Source of the DNA: Thiodiazotropha sp040793985
GTDB taxonomy: Bacteria > Pseudomonadota > Gammaproteobacteria > Chromatiales > Chromatiaceae
Assembly (NCBI GenBank): GCA_040793985.1
Contig: JBFNJI010000014.1
Coordinates: 62,001 to 126,000, forward strand
Direction: 5' to 3'
Length of the DNA stretch: 64,000 nt
In this document: piece by piece, positions 27,365 to 36,244 of the stretch
How positions within the stretch are numbered: the stretch's first letter is position 1
How the letters are laid out: each line of letters opens with the position of its first letter
The notes under the pieces: model-generated
Told to the model about the DNA's origin: nothing
Database searches by the model: none
What the model saw: only the letters and a program-made list of their open reading frames with translations
Made by a program: the position numbers and the translations under genes

Positions 27365-27943
27365 TTAACCATGCTCGTTAAACGAACACAAGCCTTTAGA
27401 AATAATTTCTTCGATAACTTCAGACTTGGCATCCGCATACTCATTCATGTCTTCCCATACCCTTTCGGCAAGCATACGCTTCGCCTGCCCATACCGGATC
27501 CTATCGACGGAGTTCGTACGTAGCTGATTTCGGAAAGCCATGTAGCGATCAATTTCCTTGGAATGAGGCGGAAAAATGTGAACATGCACATCTCTTTCCG
27601 GCGTTCTCACCATTCTGTGTTCGTCAAATTCGGGCTCACGCACCCGCAGTTCGTAACCGGCCACCGCCAACGCTGGAAGGTAACTGGACTCTTCACCTGG
27701 ATCAGGCACGACCACCAGAATATCGATAATGGGCTTTGCCGCAAGACCGGGAACCGATGTAGATCCGATGTGCTCAATGTGAACTGCGATATCTCCCAGA
27801 GCCTCCCCGATAACTCTTTCGTGTCGCTGGAAGATTTCCGGCCATTGATCATCGTACTCACTGATGACCACCTCGCGCTTTTCACGACCGCCAATCAGCC
27901 CATCAAATGTCACATGTGTTTCAGATTTCGTGCTCACGTTCAT
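27365..27943 (-). CDS. GrpB-family protein (nucleotidyltransferase fold)
   Basis: A 192-residue UPF0157/GrpB-family protein. The N-terminal nucleotidyltransferase-type motif is HIGSTSVPGLAAKPIIDI with catalytic-type Asp at the end; HVHIFPPHSKE follows. Proteins of this family are often acquired singly with acetyltransferase or resistance genes; the reaction is not established. It shares orientation with the GNAT gene. Confidence 0.88.
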   Translation of the reverse strand: MNVSTKSETHVTFDGLIGGREKREVVISEYDDQWPEIFQRHERVIGEALGDIAVHIEHIGSTSVPGLAAKPIIDILVVVPDPGEESSYLPALAVAGYELRVREPEFDEHRMVRTPERDVHVHIFPPHSKEIDRYMAFRNQLRTNSVDRIRYGQAKRMLAERVWEDMNEYADAKSEVIEEIISKGLCSFNEHG

Positions 27944-28090
27944 CTCATCAACGGCTTACATATCCAATACGGACCAGTCCCTGCATACATATTATTATGG
28001 ATTACTAATAAATTGCATCTCAGCATTTACTTTCTGTCAGTTGTATATTCTCGGTCGGTCTATCATGACGTGGAACGGAGGGATTGAATC

Positions 28091-28825
28091 TCAAAGATAC
28101 TTCTTAAATGTGCTCGCCGTCACTGCCACGGCGAGCGCGAACAGTATGGCGAACGGAAGCACAATAAACGTTGGATGCAGACTGAACGGAAGCGCCAGAT
28201 ACGTTACCCAAGTGATCACTACGAGCGGTAGCACTGCCTTCTTGGCATAGTGGTACACGAACGAACTCTCTCGTCCTCCACCCCAACGCCGAAGATCCCG
28301 TTTTACCAGTCCGTCAACTAGGGCCACCAGACTGAACAACAGGAACACGGGGGTTGCCAGGATGAGTATTGCCAGGCGTACAGAGAACACCTGGGTCACT
28401 TGCATGGCCGCGATCACAAACCTGGCGAGCGGCTTGTAGATCTTGTGCAATGTCGGCCGCACGCCTTGCTCTTCCTGTCGCGGGGATGGTGAAACCCATT
28501 GGATGAAATCCACAAACCGCGTCACCTCGAAAAGGTAGTGGTAGGAATTATCGGCGAACCGTTTGGCGAATCGCGCAGGATCGGAGGTCACAACACTGCG
28601 ACGAAAATCGTTGTCGAGATAACTGATCTCCGTGACCAGCATGGTACGGCTGTGATCGACCCCTTCATCCGGCCACCAAAGCACCATGCCAGCCCATTCG
28701 AGGATGATCGAGAACAACAGCGAAAACAACAACCATTGAATGATCTTCGCGACAGCCGATAAGGTCTTTGAAAACAGCCCTTGCTGAACTACCCGGCGAC
28801 GAGGGTCTGCCACGGCCTCAGCCAT
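28091..28825 (-). CDS. ICE integrating conjugative element membrane protein, TIGR03747 family
   Basis: A 244-residue inner-membrane protein with about four TM segments: one near the N-terminus (about 30-52), one around 140-165, and a pair at the C-terminus (about 200-240). The central loop (HYLFEVTRFVDFIQWVSPS) is periplasmic. TIGR03747 follows TraD in all relatives I know and is thought to aid the coupling complex. It overlaps the TraD gene by 8 bases. A decayed second copy lies at 26238-26714. Confidence 0.88.
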   Translation of the reverse strand: MAEAVADPRRRVVQQGLFSKTLSAVAKIIQWLLFSLLFSIILEWAGMVLWWPDEGVDHSRTMLVTEISYLDNDFRRSVVTSDPARFAKRFADNSYHYLFEVTRFVDFIQWVSPSPRQEEQGVRPTLHKIYKPLARFVIAAMQVTQVFSVRLAILILATPVFLLFSLVALVDGLVKRDLRRWGGGRESSFVYHYAKKAVLPLVVITWVTYLALPFSLHPTFIVLPFAILFALAVAVTASTFKKYL

Positions 28826-30917
28826 CGGAGGCCTCCGGTTCTACCTCGGGTTCTCTGACATCCGGTGCGGCTCCCCACCACGGTTCCTGCACACGGTACC
28901 AGTGATCGTTGGTGATGTAGGTGCGCTCCATCTCATTGGTTATCTCGGTGAGCGTCTCAGGCATATCCGAGTCCGTAGCGGGCAACGGCATACGAATCTT
29001 CCAGAGTTGGCCACCTTCCAGGAGGGCAAAGGCCTGTCCCTTGGGTAGGGTTATCAACTCGGCCGGTGTCAGCAACGGGACTTCTGAAACACTGATTCGA
29101 TCCTCGTTGCGGGAGCTGAAATCGATCCCGGAACCCGGCTCCGAGGAATCGTTGACACCGGAAACGCTCATCAGGGTGAACACCTCAACCTTGGGTAGCT
29201 GGTCGGTGAGCATCTCGGCCGTAGCCAGCTCTTTCACTCTAAGCATGATCATTGTGTTGAAGTTACCGGCGACCTGCCCTGCTTTTGCACGATTGCCGAT
29301 GCGCGCTTCGACATCCGACCAGGTCTGGGTGTAGGCCGTGACCTGAAAGCCGGCCCCACCGGCCTTGTTCAGTAGGGGGACAAATTCGTCACCGATCAGT
29401 TCGTTGAACTCATCGGCATGCATGGAGATGGTGGGCGGGTTGTCGATGGATTCTCCGTCCACGCCATGCTTGTAAATGTGTCCTGCGACCGACACCAGAT
29501 CAGCGAACATTGAATTGCCCACCGCACTGGCCACGGTGGTATCAGTCAGGGCGTCCAGCCCGACATAGACGATCCCCTTGCGTCGGATGACTTCCATCCA
29601 TTCGAAGATCGGACGCGTATCGTTCTTATCCAGATAATCCGGAGAGATCAGTTCGGCGATATTGCCCGTGGTCAGCTTCTCCATCAGCGGGCCGACTGAG
29701 CTGACGATCTTGTCGAAGTAGGTCTTGTCGTACTTGAAGGCAGACACCAGTCCATCGAGGACTGGATCGTAGAGGTCCTGTGCCTGCAGGTGCCGCATCA
29801 GCGCGATAGCTTCTTTACTACGCCCCCTTAGAGCTGCCGGCAGGTTACGTTCCGAGATCTTGCTCGACAGTTCCTCGACCTGTTCCTTCCAGTCCTCTGC
29901 GCCGTGGGTATCCAGATGCGCCTCGGCATACTCCGTGAACAGAGGTTCAATATCGTTGATGTAGCGTCGGACCTGCTGGTAATCCGGACGGCGATTTAAC
30001 GCCACGAGTGCGCGAGCAATGATATTGACGAATCGCCAGGCGAACTCCTTAAAGGCCGCCGAATTTCCTTCACTGGGCAACTGGTTGGCGATGCGGGTAG
30101 CAACCTCGGTGATGCGCGAGAAGTTACCGATGGCGTTGTAGCGAGCCGAAACCTGCGGAAATCCCAGATGGAACATATAGAAGTCTTTGGCCCGTCCGGC
30201 CCGTTTGGCCTCGGCATACACTCGCCGCAACAAACCTGCATCCCCCTTGGGGTCGAAGACGATCACCACGTCACCGCGGCGGATGTCCTGGGTGATGAGG
30301 ATCTCGGCTAGCCGGGTCTTACCGACGCGAGTGGTCCCCAACACCAGGGTATGACCCACCCGCTCGCCGATGTCCATCCACACGTCCTGCTCGTCCGGCT
30401 CGACAGCGTGTAGGGTCGGTTTGCCACCGACGGCCGGCAGCGGCGACAGCGGGTTCCACCAGGCCCGGACCCGAAACAGCCGCGCCAACAAACTCAAAAT
30501 CGGGACCGATTCCCAGGCGACCTCCTTGCGGCGCGCCCATTGATACAGGCTACCCGGCTGGACGTAACGCTGGACCTCCGGCCGGATGGTATCGCGCAAT
30601 CGCTGCGTATGTTTCTGGGTCCAGCGAAAGCCCCGTCCTAAAAAGAGCTTGCGGCGGCTCAGCGGGATCTTGCGGGAACGTACCTTATAGATGGGCAGTC
30701 GGCGCATGTTGCGCTGGTAGCGCAGCACCCGCCAGGCTTGTCGACCCCGGATCAGGCCGATCAGTCCGAGTACGGCGCCAGCGCCATAGGCGACACCCGG
30801 CGGCATCATCAGCGCCCAAGGAGCCAGAATGGCTATCCCTGCCGTCGCAAAGGCCACCAATGTCGACCACAGCTCGACTGGGGGCCGCAGCAGGGCCTCG
30901 ATGGGGTGCGCGCTCAT
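28818..30917 (-). CDS. traD: type IV coupling protein TraD (TIGR03743)
   Basis: A 699-residue inner-membrane ATPase that brings the relaxase-DNA complex to the transfer channel. It has two TM segments near the N-terminus (about 17-35 and 37-55), Walker A GTTRVGKT (about residue 190) and Walker B ISMHADEFNEL. The C-terminus is acidic (EPEVEPEASDG), as in relaxosome-binding tails. The start at 30917 overlaps the PFL_4695 gene by 4 bases. Length and motifs are complete, so transfer should be functional at this step. Confidence 0.93.
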   Translation of the reverse strand: MSAHPIEALLRPPVELWSTLVAFATAGIAILAPWALMMPPGVAYGAGAVLGLIGLIRGRQAWRVLRYQRNMRRLPIYKVRSRKIPLSRRKLFLGRGFRWTQKHTQRLRDTIRPEVQRYVQPGSLYQWARRKEVAWESVPILSLLARLFRVRAWWNPLSPLPAVGGKPTLHAVEPDEQDVWMDIGERVGHTLVLGTTRVGKTRLAEILITQDIRRGDVVIVFDPKGDAGLLRRVYAEAKRAGRAKDFYMFHLGFPQVSARYNAIGNFSRITEVATRIANQLPSEGNSAAFKEFAWRFVNIIARALVALNRRPDYQQVRRYINDIEPLFTEYAEAHLDTHGAEDWKEQVEELSSKISERNLPAALRGRSKEAIALMRHLQAQDLYDPVLDGLVSAFKYDKTYFDKIVSSVGPLMEKLTTGNIAELISPDYLDKNDTRPIFEWMEVIRRKGIVYVGLDALTDTTVASAVGNSMFADLVSVAGHIYKHGVDGESIDNPPTISMHADEFNELIGDEFVPLLNKAGGAGFQVTAYTQTWSDVEARIGNRAKAGQVAGNFNTMIMLRVKELATAEMLTDQLPKVEVFTLMSVSGVNDSSEPGSGIDFSSRNEDRISVSEVPLLTPAELITLPKGQAFALLEGGQLWKIRMPLPATDSDMPETLTEITNEMERTYITNDHWYRVQEPWWGAAPDVREPEVEPEASDG

Positions 30918-31444
30918 TGCTCGATGCCGTGCGCCGAGATCAGCACCGGATAATGCGAAACGCTCAGTGCCTTCGCGATGTCGCTGCCCGAGGCTGGCAG
31001 GATCGATAGGCCGTCAGCTAATCTGGCAATCGTTCGCAAATCATCCATCGTCTCGGCCTGCACCAGCATCCCAACCGCACCGATCTCCTTGAGCCGATCG
31101 CGGTGTGTCTGTAGCCACTGCCGAGAACGGCTGTCTGACCCGATCAAGAAAAATGGCCGCGTAAACGGCCGGTCATGCGCACGTGCCTGCACCGGCCCCG
31201 GTGTCAGGCCGGGTGATTGAATCGGCAACCAGGCTTGGGGGTCAGCAGCGCCGAGCTGGGGGCTTGTTGGAACCTGACTTTGCTGAGGCAAACCATCTTG
31301 AGTTTGAAAAACCTCCAGAAAAGGCGCGATGGCTTGTGTATTACCACTGTCATGGATCACGGTCAGATCAGCCTGAGCCATGGCGGGTACGAGCAAGCAA
31401 CTCATGAGCAAGACCTTGCGGCAATAAAGATTGAATCGACCCAT
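30914..31444 (-). CDS. ICE transfer protein, PFL_4695 family (TIGR03765)
   Basis: About 176 residues with a signal peptide (ending MAQA) and the family core LTVIHDSGNT, FLIGSDSRSRQWLQ and SHYPVLISAHGIEQ at the C-terminus. The frame is open upstream to 31543, but the ATG at 31444 has a good AGGAAGGA site and is the true start. It is an exported protein of unknown role, in fixed order between the transglycosylase and TraD. Confidence 0.85.
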   Translation of the reverse strand: MGRFNLYCRKVLLMSCLLVPAMAQADLTVIHDSGNTQAIAPFLEVFQTQDGLPQQSQVPTSPQLGAADPQAWLPIQSPGLTPGPVQARAHDRPFTRPFFLIGSDSRSRQWLQTHRDRLKEIGAVGMLVQAETMDDLRTIARLADGLSILPASGSDIAKALSVSHYPVLISAHGIEQ

Positions 31445-31448
31445 TGAT

Positions 31449-31997
31449 TTATCCTTCCTGTACGATGCTCTGCCAGTGGGAGACAACACGGCGACGGTAC
31501 CGGTCTGCACGATGGGAATCCTTCGGCGAGTGATAACAGCCAACGCTACCCCACCAGTCCTGCCGCGTGGCGTAACAATCCTGCAAAATCCCGGCGCCCA
31601 CGCGTATGTTGTGATACGGATCGAGTGCCTGCCACGGGGTCCCGAGCCGATCCTGGTGATAACGCCAGTTGACCTGCATCAGGCCGATATCGATGGAGCG
31701 CTTCCCCTCCTCCAGATACGTCATCAACGCCTGCCAGGCCGCTTGCCGGGAATCAAAGAAGTAACCCCGCCCGGCCACATTCAATGTCCAGGGCCATGGC
31801 CGGAGAGTACCCGTCTGTCCCGTCTGCTTACCGCTTTCAGTGAGCGCAACAGCAAACAAAACGCTCTGGGGTATTCCATGCTCTGCCGCAATCATGCGAT
31901 AACCCGCGGGCACGGATTCATTCGCCCTACCCATGGAAGGAAGCGTCAAGACGGCAAATACGATCGGCCAGCCGAAAACTTGCATCAACGCCACCAT
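31449..31997 (-). CDS. ICE lytic transglycosylase (SLT domain)
   Basis: A 182-residue exported muramidase-type enzyme. The catalytic Glu is in AVALTESGKQ; the second SLT motif is IDIGLMQVNWRYH, with NIRVGAGILQDCY next. It opens peptidoglycan for the transfer channel, the same job as VirB1 or P19. It lies 4 bases upstream of the PFL_4695 gene. All catalytic-type residues are present. Confidence 0.9.
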   Translation of the reverse strand: MVALMQVFGWPIVFAVLTLPSMGRANESVPAGYRMIAAEHGIPQSVLFAVALTESGKQTGQTGTLRPWPWTLNVAGRGYFFDSRQAAWQALMTYLEEGKRSIDIGLMQVNWRYHQDRLGTPWQALDPYHNIRVGAGILQDCYATRQDWWGSVGCYHSPKDSHRADRYRRRVVSHWQSIVQEG

Positions 31998-32000
31998 GGG

Positions 32001-32777
32001 CTAGAGCTCCGAAACCGGTAGTCTTGAAACGTCCTCGCCTCGACGGCGCAAAATGGACGGCACTTCACCTTGCCCCTGGGTCAGTTTGTCGAGGGCACCG
32101 CCATCATGATTGAGGGTAATCCGCCGGCTGCGTACCCAGTCGGGACCGATCTGGTGATTGGATGCCCACTCCCTGACGGTGCGATCATCTCCCTTGTCCA
32201 CATCGGTGAGATAGATATCGACACCGTTGACTTCGTCGATCCGCTTTAACAGCTTATTCAGCACCAGATCGCAGGCAGGACAATCCGGGCGAGTAAAGAA
32301 CAACAGGCGGTCTCCGGACTGAAAGGGATTTTTCACCTCGGTCTTGCCCGGCAACCGGGTGATGTCGATCAGTGACATATTTGGATACAGGCGCTTGGTT
32401 GCAGCATCGTAGGCGTGCTGGAACGCAAGGATACGACCAGCGTCTTCATACATGGCGTGTGCCCACACTTCGGCATACCGCTGTCGTTCTGCTTCATCCC
32501 GCGCATGAATACCGAGCACTTCGATGGGCGATATCGTCGCCGGACTGATGCTCCCGCGAATGCCTTGCATCAACTGTTTGTAACGGCGCCACTCCGCCTC
32601 CGACAAACCCCACAGACGAGCGTGCGCCAGATCCGTGGCTGATAAGACGTTCGTGGATTTTTGAGAACTATCCTGCCGGGTATTCTCGACCTGGGTATGT
32701 GACAACTCGACCGCCATCACGGTATTCGATACGACAAGGGCACCCAGAAAAACGACCGGCTTCCATCGTCTATTCAT
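32001..32777 (-). CDS. ICE transfer protein, TIGR03759 (PFL_4693) family
   Basis: About 258 residues with signal peptide, helical N-terminal half (WGLSEAEWRRYKQLMQGIRG) and a thioredoxin-like C-terminal half with active-site-like FFTRPDCPACD. The CPAC motif suggests disulfide exchange in the periplasm, where the Cys-rich TraU-like protein may be a substrate. The start is set at the ATG at 32777, preceded by AAGGGGA; the GTG at 32795 also fits the frame. It precedes the transglycosylase by 3 bases. Confidence 0.85.
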   Translation of the reverse strand: MNRRWKPVVFLGALVVSNTVMAVELSHTQVENTRQDSSQKSTNVLSATDLAHARLWGLSEAEWRRYKQLMQGIRGSISPATISPIEVLGIHARDEAERQRYAEVWAHAMYEDAGRILAFQHAYDAATKRLYPNMSLIDITRLPGKTEVKNPFQSGDRLLFFTRPDCPACDLVLNKLLKRIDEVNGVDIYLTDVDKGDDRTVREWASNHQIGPDWVRSRRITLNHDGGALDKLTQGQGEVPSILRRRGEDVSRLPVSEL

Positions 32778-33039
32778 CGATGCATTCCCCTTCACACATG
32801 TCGGCCTTCTGTGCTGCCTGGTCTCTATGGCCGATATAAGGGACCGTCAGATCCCGGTAAATTCCAGACTTGTCAGGAAGACACCCACGCATCCCCGGTG
32901 TAGCAAGAACGGAATCTGCTGTAGTTTGAGTAGGAGGTGCACCATTGTTGGATTGTTCAGTGCCATCATTCTTCTCCGCTGTCGCGGATCCCAGCGCAAA
33001 ACTGCCGAAGAGCAATAACACGGCTAATACGATTTCCAT
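32770..33039 (-). CDS. small exported protein of the ICE transfer operon, unknown
   Basis: An 89-residue product with a signal peptide or N-terminal TM (residues 1-21) and a short Thr/Asn-rich linker. The C-terminal part has three cysteines (GCLPDK, DMCEGECIDE). I do not recognise a family. It overlaps the TIGR03759 gene by 8 bases and starts 5 bases after the preceding gene. The upstream ATG at 33135 lies inside that preceding gene and is rejected. Confidence 0.65.
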   Translation of the reverse strand: MEIVLAVLLLFGSFALGSATAEKNDGTEQSNNGAPPTQTTADSVLATPGMRGCLPDKSGIYRDLTVPYIGHRDQAAQKADMCEGECIDE

Positions 33040-33044
33040 CGGCT

Positions 33045-33803
33045 CTACCTCTGCAATGAAATGGAATGGTTCTGGCCATGCGGCCCCTTGAATGCGACCC
33101 TGCCCTTGAGGCGGTCGATGCCAGCCACTGTCCAACCTGATTGCTGTTCACCGGACTTCAAAAATGCAACACGGCCTCCCTGGGAGATGGCCACGTAGGT
33201 CATGTCATCCCAAACGTCGATAGCATCGACGTGAAACGGTGGAGTTTTGGCGGGAGAAGGTTTCGGTCTGGCCGCCGGTTTCTGCTGGGCGACCTTGCGC
33301 TTCTGATTCTCCTTGATGAGGGTATTCAGCCGCGCAATGGAGTCGTTAATTCGTTGACGAAGGGCATGGTTACTTTCCGTAAGATCGGCAACGGCCACTT
33401 TGATTGCGCGAACACCTTCAGCCACTGAAGCCAGGCTTTTCTTCACATCCGCACTCAGGGCCACTTGCGCTTCGAAACCGCGGTCGATCCGAACAGACAA
33501 TGATGTCAGCCTCTGATCGATCCGCCCGACTTTGTCCTCGTCCGCACCTACCTCCAGTTCCGGTGTTTTGATCACCTCCCGGGTTGGGGTATTGGAGTCC
33601 TGTATCTGGAGTTCATCCAACGGTATTTCTTGCCGCTGGATCTTGGAAAGCGACAGCGCACTGATGACGACGATTCCGACCACAACGGCGGTCAGTACGG
33701 ACTTGTAAGCCAGCCGCCGGGCTCTTGGCTGCCTCTCTGCCTTATCCTGCTTGCTCTCCTTTTCTGACGGATTGATCTGCTCAGGTTGCTGCTCAGTCGT
33801 CAT
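33045..33803 (-). CDS. ICE bitopic membrane protein with coiled coil, unknown
   Basis: A 252-residue protein with a charged N-terminal tail, one TM (about 33-52), a coiled coil (about 95-165, VGRIDQRLTSLSVRIDRG and following) and a basic, Pro-rich linker. It ends in a small beta-type domain (DVWDDMTYVAISQGG... to GPHGQN). The layout resembles accessory proteins between PilL and the type IVb pilus or TraB-like parts. I do not assign a family. It overlaps the PilL gene by 11 bases. Confidence 0.7.
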   Translation of the reverse strand: MTTEQQPEQINPSEKESKQDKAERQPRARRLAYKSVLTAVVVGIVVISALSLSKIQRQEIPLDELQIQDSNTPTREVIKTPELEVGADEDKVGRIDQRLTSLSVRIDRGFEAQVALSADVKKSLASVAEGVRAIKVAVADLTESNHALRQRINDSIARLNTLIKENQKRKVAQQKPAARPKPSPAKTPPFHVDAIDVWDDMTYVAISQGGRVAFLKSGEQQSGWTVAGIDRLKGRVAFKGPHGQNHSISLQR

Positions 33804-34293
33804 CCTGCGCTACCTCCACATTAGCCATGTTCATGGTCTCGTGGGCAGCAACCTGCTTCACTGCACACTGCTCGAAGGTGATCAGTCGGTGAACAGGATC
33901 CTGGACTAAATGGAAGGCCGGACCCACGAGTGTCTCCAGCGCCTCGCGCAATGTCATAGGCCCAAGATGGCGATGGACAGCCGGCAGCGGTAACGCAAAC
34001 AATGCGAGCGTTTCCGGTGCGGTGGATTCTGTAGCAGCCAGCCGGTAACCACTGCGCTGTAGAAGATATCGCACCGTCTCTCCGATGGTCTGGATCCGAT
34101 CCGGCAACTGAACAGTAACGGTCGCTTCCAACAATTCCGACTGCGCCAGGGTCGGAGCCGCGGAATACAACGAATACCGGCCTGTCTGGATATCGCTTGC
34201 ATGAAGGTTCGCGCTGGTGACAGTACAAATGCCGGCGATACATATCGCCGTCACTGCACCAGGGTGTGCAGGAATAAAGAGTGATCGTTTCAT
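33793..34293 (-). CDS. pilL: ICE PilL-like protein, PFGI-1 class (TIGR03748)
   Basis: A 166-residue exported protein. After a signal peptide it contains YSLYSAAPTLAQSELLE and a short domain (IGETVRYLLQRSGYRLA) followed by LPAVHRHLGPMTLREALETL, the N-terminal PilL pattern of PFGI-1-type ICEs. It is related to secretin-associated beta-domains of type IV pili. The open frame extends to 34452, but the ATG at 34293 starts the signal peptide. No pilus genes pilNOPQRS follow, so only the shortened version is present here. Confidence 0.82.
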   Translation of the reverse strand: MKRSLFIPAHPGAVTAICIAGICTVTSANLHASDIQTGRYSLYSAAPTLAQSELLEATVTVQLPDRIQTIGETVRYLLQRSGYRLAATESTAPETLALFALPLPAVHRHLGPMTLREALETLVGPAFHLVQDPVHRLITFEQCAVKQVAAHETMNMANVEVAQDDD

Positions 34294-34405
34294 AATGGAT
34301 TCTGCCTCAGTGGTTTGATACAACCTGGCCGGCATCATGAAGGTGCGCTCGGGTACTGAAAATGGATAATCCATTCTCACCGGCGCAGTGTTTTCGTGGC
34401 TGTAT

Positions 34406-35272
34406 TCACGTCCCGCAATACACAGCCACAATCTGTGGTCTCTCGTGCCCAAGCTCGAGACTGATCGTCAGGCGGGCTTGCTGGTCAATCCGTTTTTGTT
34501 CCGGCGTGAGCGTTTTGACTGCAGGACCGCCCGCCGCGGGTGAACACCATCCGGTCAGTTCCTCATAACGGTTTTGGGCATAGGCATGACGAAGACCATG
34601 CATCCTGGATAAGCCTGCCCTGGCGGTCTCGGCTTCGTACAATCGCAATTGCTGTCGGTAGTTCTTCGCGCTGGGAATCAGAGAACCTTTACCGGCCAGC
34701 TGTCGCGCTCGATCTAGAACAGCACGTTGGGCGTCAGTCCGTATCGGGATGGTTCGCGCCTTGCCGCCCTTGGTCCAGCTTTCCTTGAGGACGATATGGT
34801 CGCGGCGATCTGCGTAGTCCGGTATGAACTTGATCGCTTCTTCTCGACGCAAGCCAAAGGCCTGCTGTAGTTCCAGGCTCATCCGAACTCGGGCATCCCG
34901 AATCTTGCCAAGTTCTTCTGCCCCCACACTACGGGCCTTGGATTCGTTGGTCACAAACTGCCGGTTTGGAACACCATAGTGGTCGTTCGATCGTGCAACG
35001 ACATTCTGACGATTGACCTTCTGGGCCCACCAGCGAATGACTGCCAGCCGGTTCTTCATTGCCCCGGCCGACAGCTCTTTTTCTTGCCAGTTTTTAACCA
35101 AAGCCTCGATGTGCTTGGGTTTGAGCGACTGTGCGCTCATATGACGGTAACCCAGATCATGGAGCTGGTCGGCGATCTGCGTCAGCAGCCGCTCCCGGTC
35201 TCGCTGGGTTGTAAAACTGCCGTCCCGGTTTCGACGGCAAATCTGCTTGAGTTGGTAGTTCAGATCTCTCAA
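34406..35272 (-). CDS. second tyrosine recombinase (ICE integrase-domain protein)
   Basis: A 288-residue phage-integrase-type protein with all catalytic positions: Arg in FGLRREEAIKF, Lys in TKGGKARTIPI, His/Arg in HGLRHAYAQ, His in ELGHERPQIV and Tyr in AVYCG. The N-terminal part is a SAM-like helical domain. It is not near an attachment site, so its target is not clear; it could resolve dimers or act at the non-coding dyads next to it at 35333-35999. Genes of this type sit beside PilL in several related ICEs. Confidence 0.85.
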   Translation of the reverse strand: MRDLNYQLKQICRRNRDGSFTTQRDRERLLTQIADQLHDLGYRHMSAQSLKPKHIEALVKNWQEKELSAGAMKNRLAVIRWWAQKVNRQNVVARSNDHYGVPNRQFVTNESKARSVGAEELGKIRDARVRMSLELQQAFGLRREEAIKFIPDYADRRDHIVLKESWTKGGKARTIPIRTDAQRAVLDRARQLAGKGSLIPSAKNYRQQLRLYEAETARAGLSRMHGLRHAYAQNRYEELTGWCSPAAGGPAVKTLTPEQKRIDQQARLTISLELGHERPQIVAVYCGT

Positions 35273-36244
35273 AAGTGTTCTCGCATATCGGTAAGTGTTT
35301 CTGACTCAACCGGTGGCCATAGCCATTCGGTCCCGCGTACGCGGTATGGTCATGGGACACTACGCCCATTGCGACCTAAAGCTGCCTGGTCTAGGCAACG
35401 CCGGTTCTCCCCGGAGGGAATGGTCTGGCGTGGACCAACGTGCGCCGTCATAGGCGCGATTTAAGTGTGGTTACACATCACCTCCTTTCAGATAGGCGGA
35501 ACACTTCCGCAGTTAATGAAGAATGAGCATCGACGGCACCACCAGGGGTGGGCGTCTCGGCTCGACGAGTCAGGCTGGTGCCTGCGAGAAAGAACCGATC
35601 CCGTGGTCGGCTCGGATTGGAGAATGAACCCACGGCTTTCGCCGCAGCGCATCGAAGGGTTCGGGCGCGCTCTGTTGCTACTGTATCCGCAGTAGCCACG
35701 GTTAAAATCGACCGAGGGCGGCAGTATCGGCCTTCATCACTGGCCCTGCACTGAATAATCCTGCCGAAAACGCGCGCCGTTTCCGGGAATGCCGCCCTCG
35801 TCACTACCCCGCTTCGCTTGCCAGTGACGAGGGCGCCTTCGGTTCAGGCAGGCCGTGTGCCAGGCATCTGCCTGTCACGCGGCCTGCTACTAATCGGCTG
35901 GTGCAATCCTTCGGAGCGTTTCTACCTGCCCACTGGGGCCCACAGGCGCCGCTGAGTGCGGCCCCGCCCTTGGCACGCGAGTTAGAGGCTCGCGTTGCCG
36001 TGGCGGGCAAGGCATGTGGACTCAGTGGACAGCTTTGATGGCCTTAGGCGGGATAATAGCTATATCAATGTCCTGCCTGGAAAACGCTGTTGCGACGGCA
36101 TAGTAGAATCGTACGTATGAAATTCATCCTGATTATTCTGCTGGGCGCCGGCCAAGAACGGTCGCTAGTCGGGTTTCCAGCGAATGTCAGGTCAGAGTTC
36201 CTTAGTTAGAATTATTTCGCGGTGCGGCGAAGGTCCGCTTCGTC
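35273..36244. other. 970-base non-coding region rich in inverted repeats
   Basis: No convincing gene in any frame. It contains a perfect palindrome CCGCGTACGCGG (35333-35344), hairpin GCTACTG/CAGTAGC (35677-35696), a 13-bp-stem hairpin (35793-35805 with 35823-35835), a nested hairpin with outer CAGGCCGTGTG/CACGCGGCCTG (35849-35886) and inner CAGGCA-tc-TGCCTG, and ACGCGAG/CTCGCGT with extension (35972-35999). Such density suggests a working DNA or RNA element, for example an origin of transfer or replication, or a structured RNA. Confidence 0.6.

Noticed and set aside
35478..36010. Minus-strand frames of 108 and 68 codons in the structured non-coding region
   Set aside because: No ribosome-binding site, low-complexity Arg/Ala/Ser composition typical of GC-rich chance frames, and they run through the hairpins.
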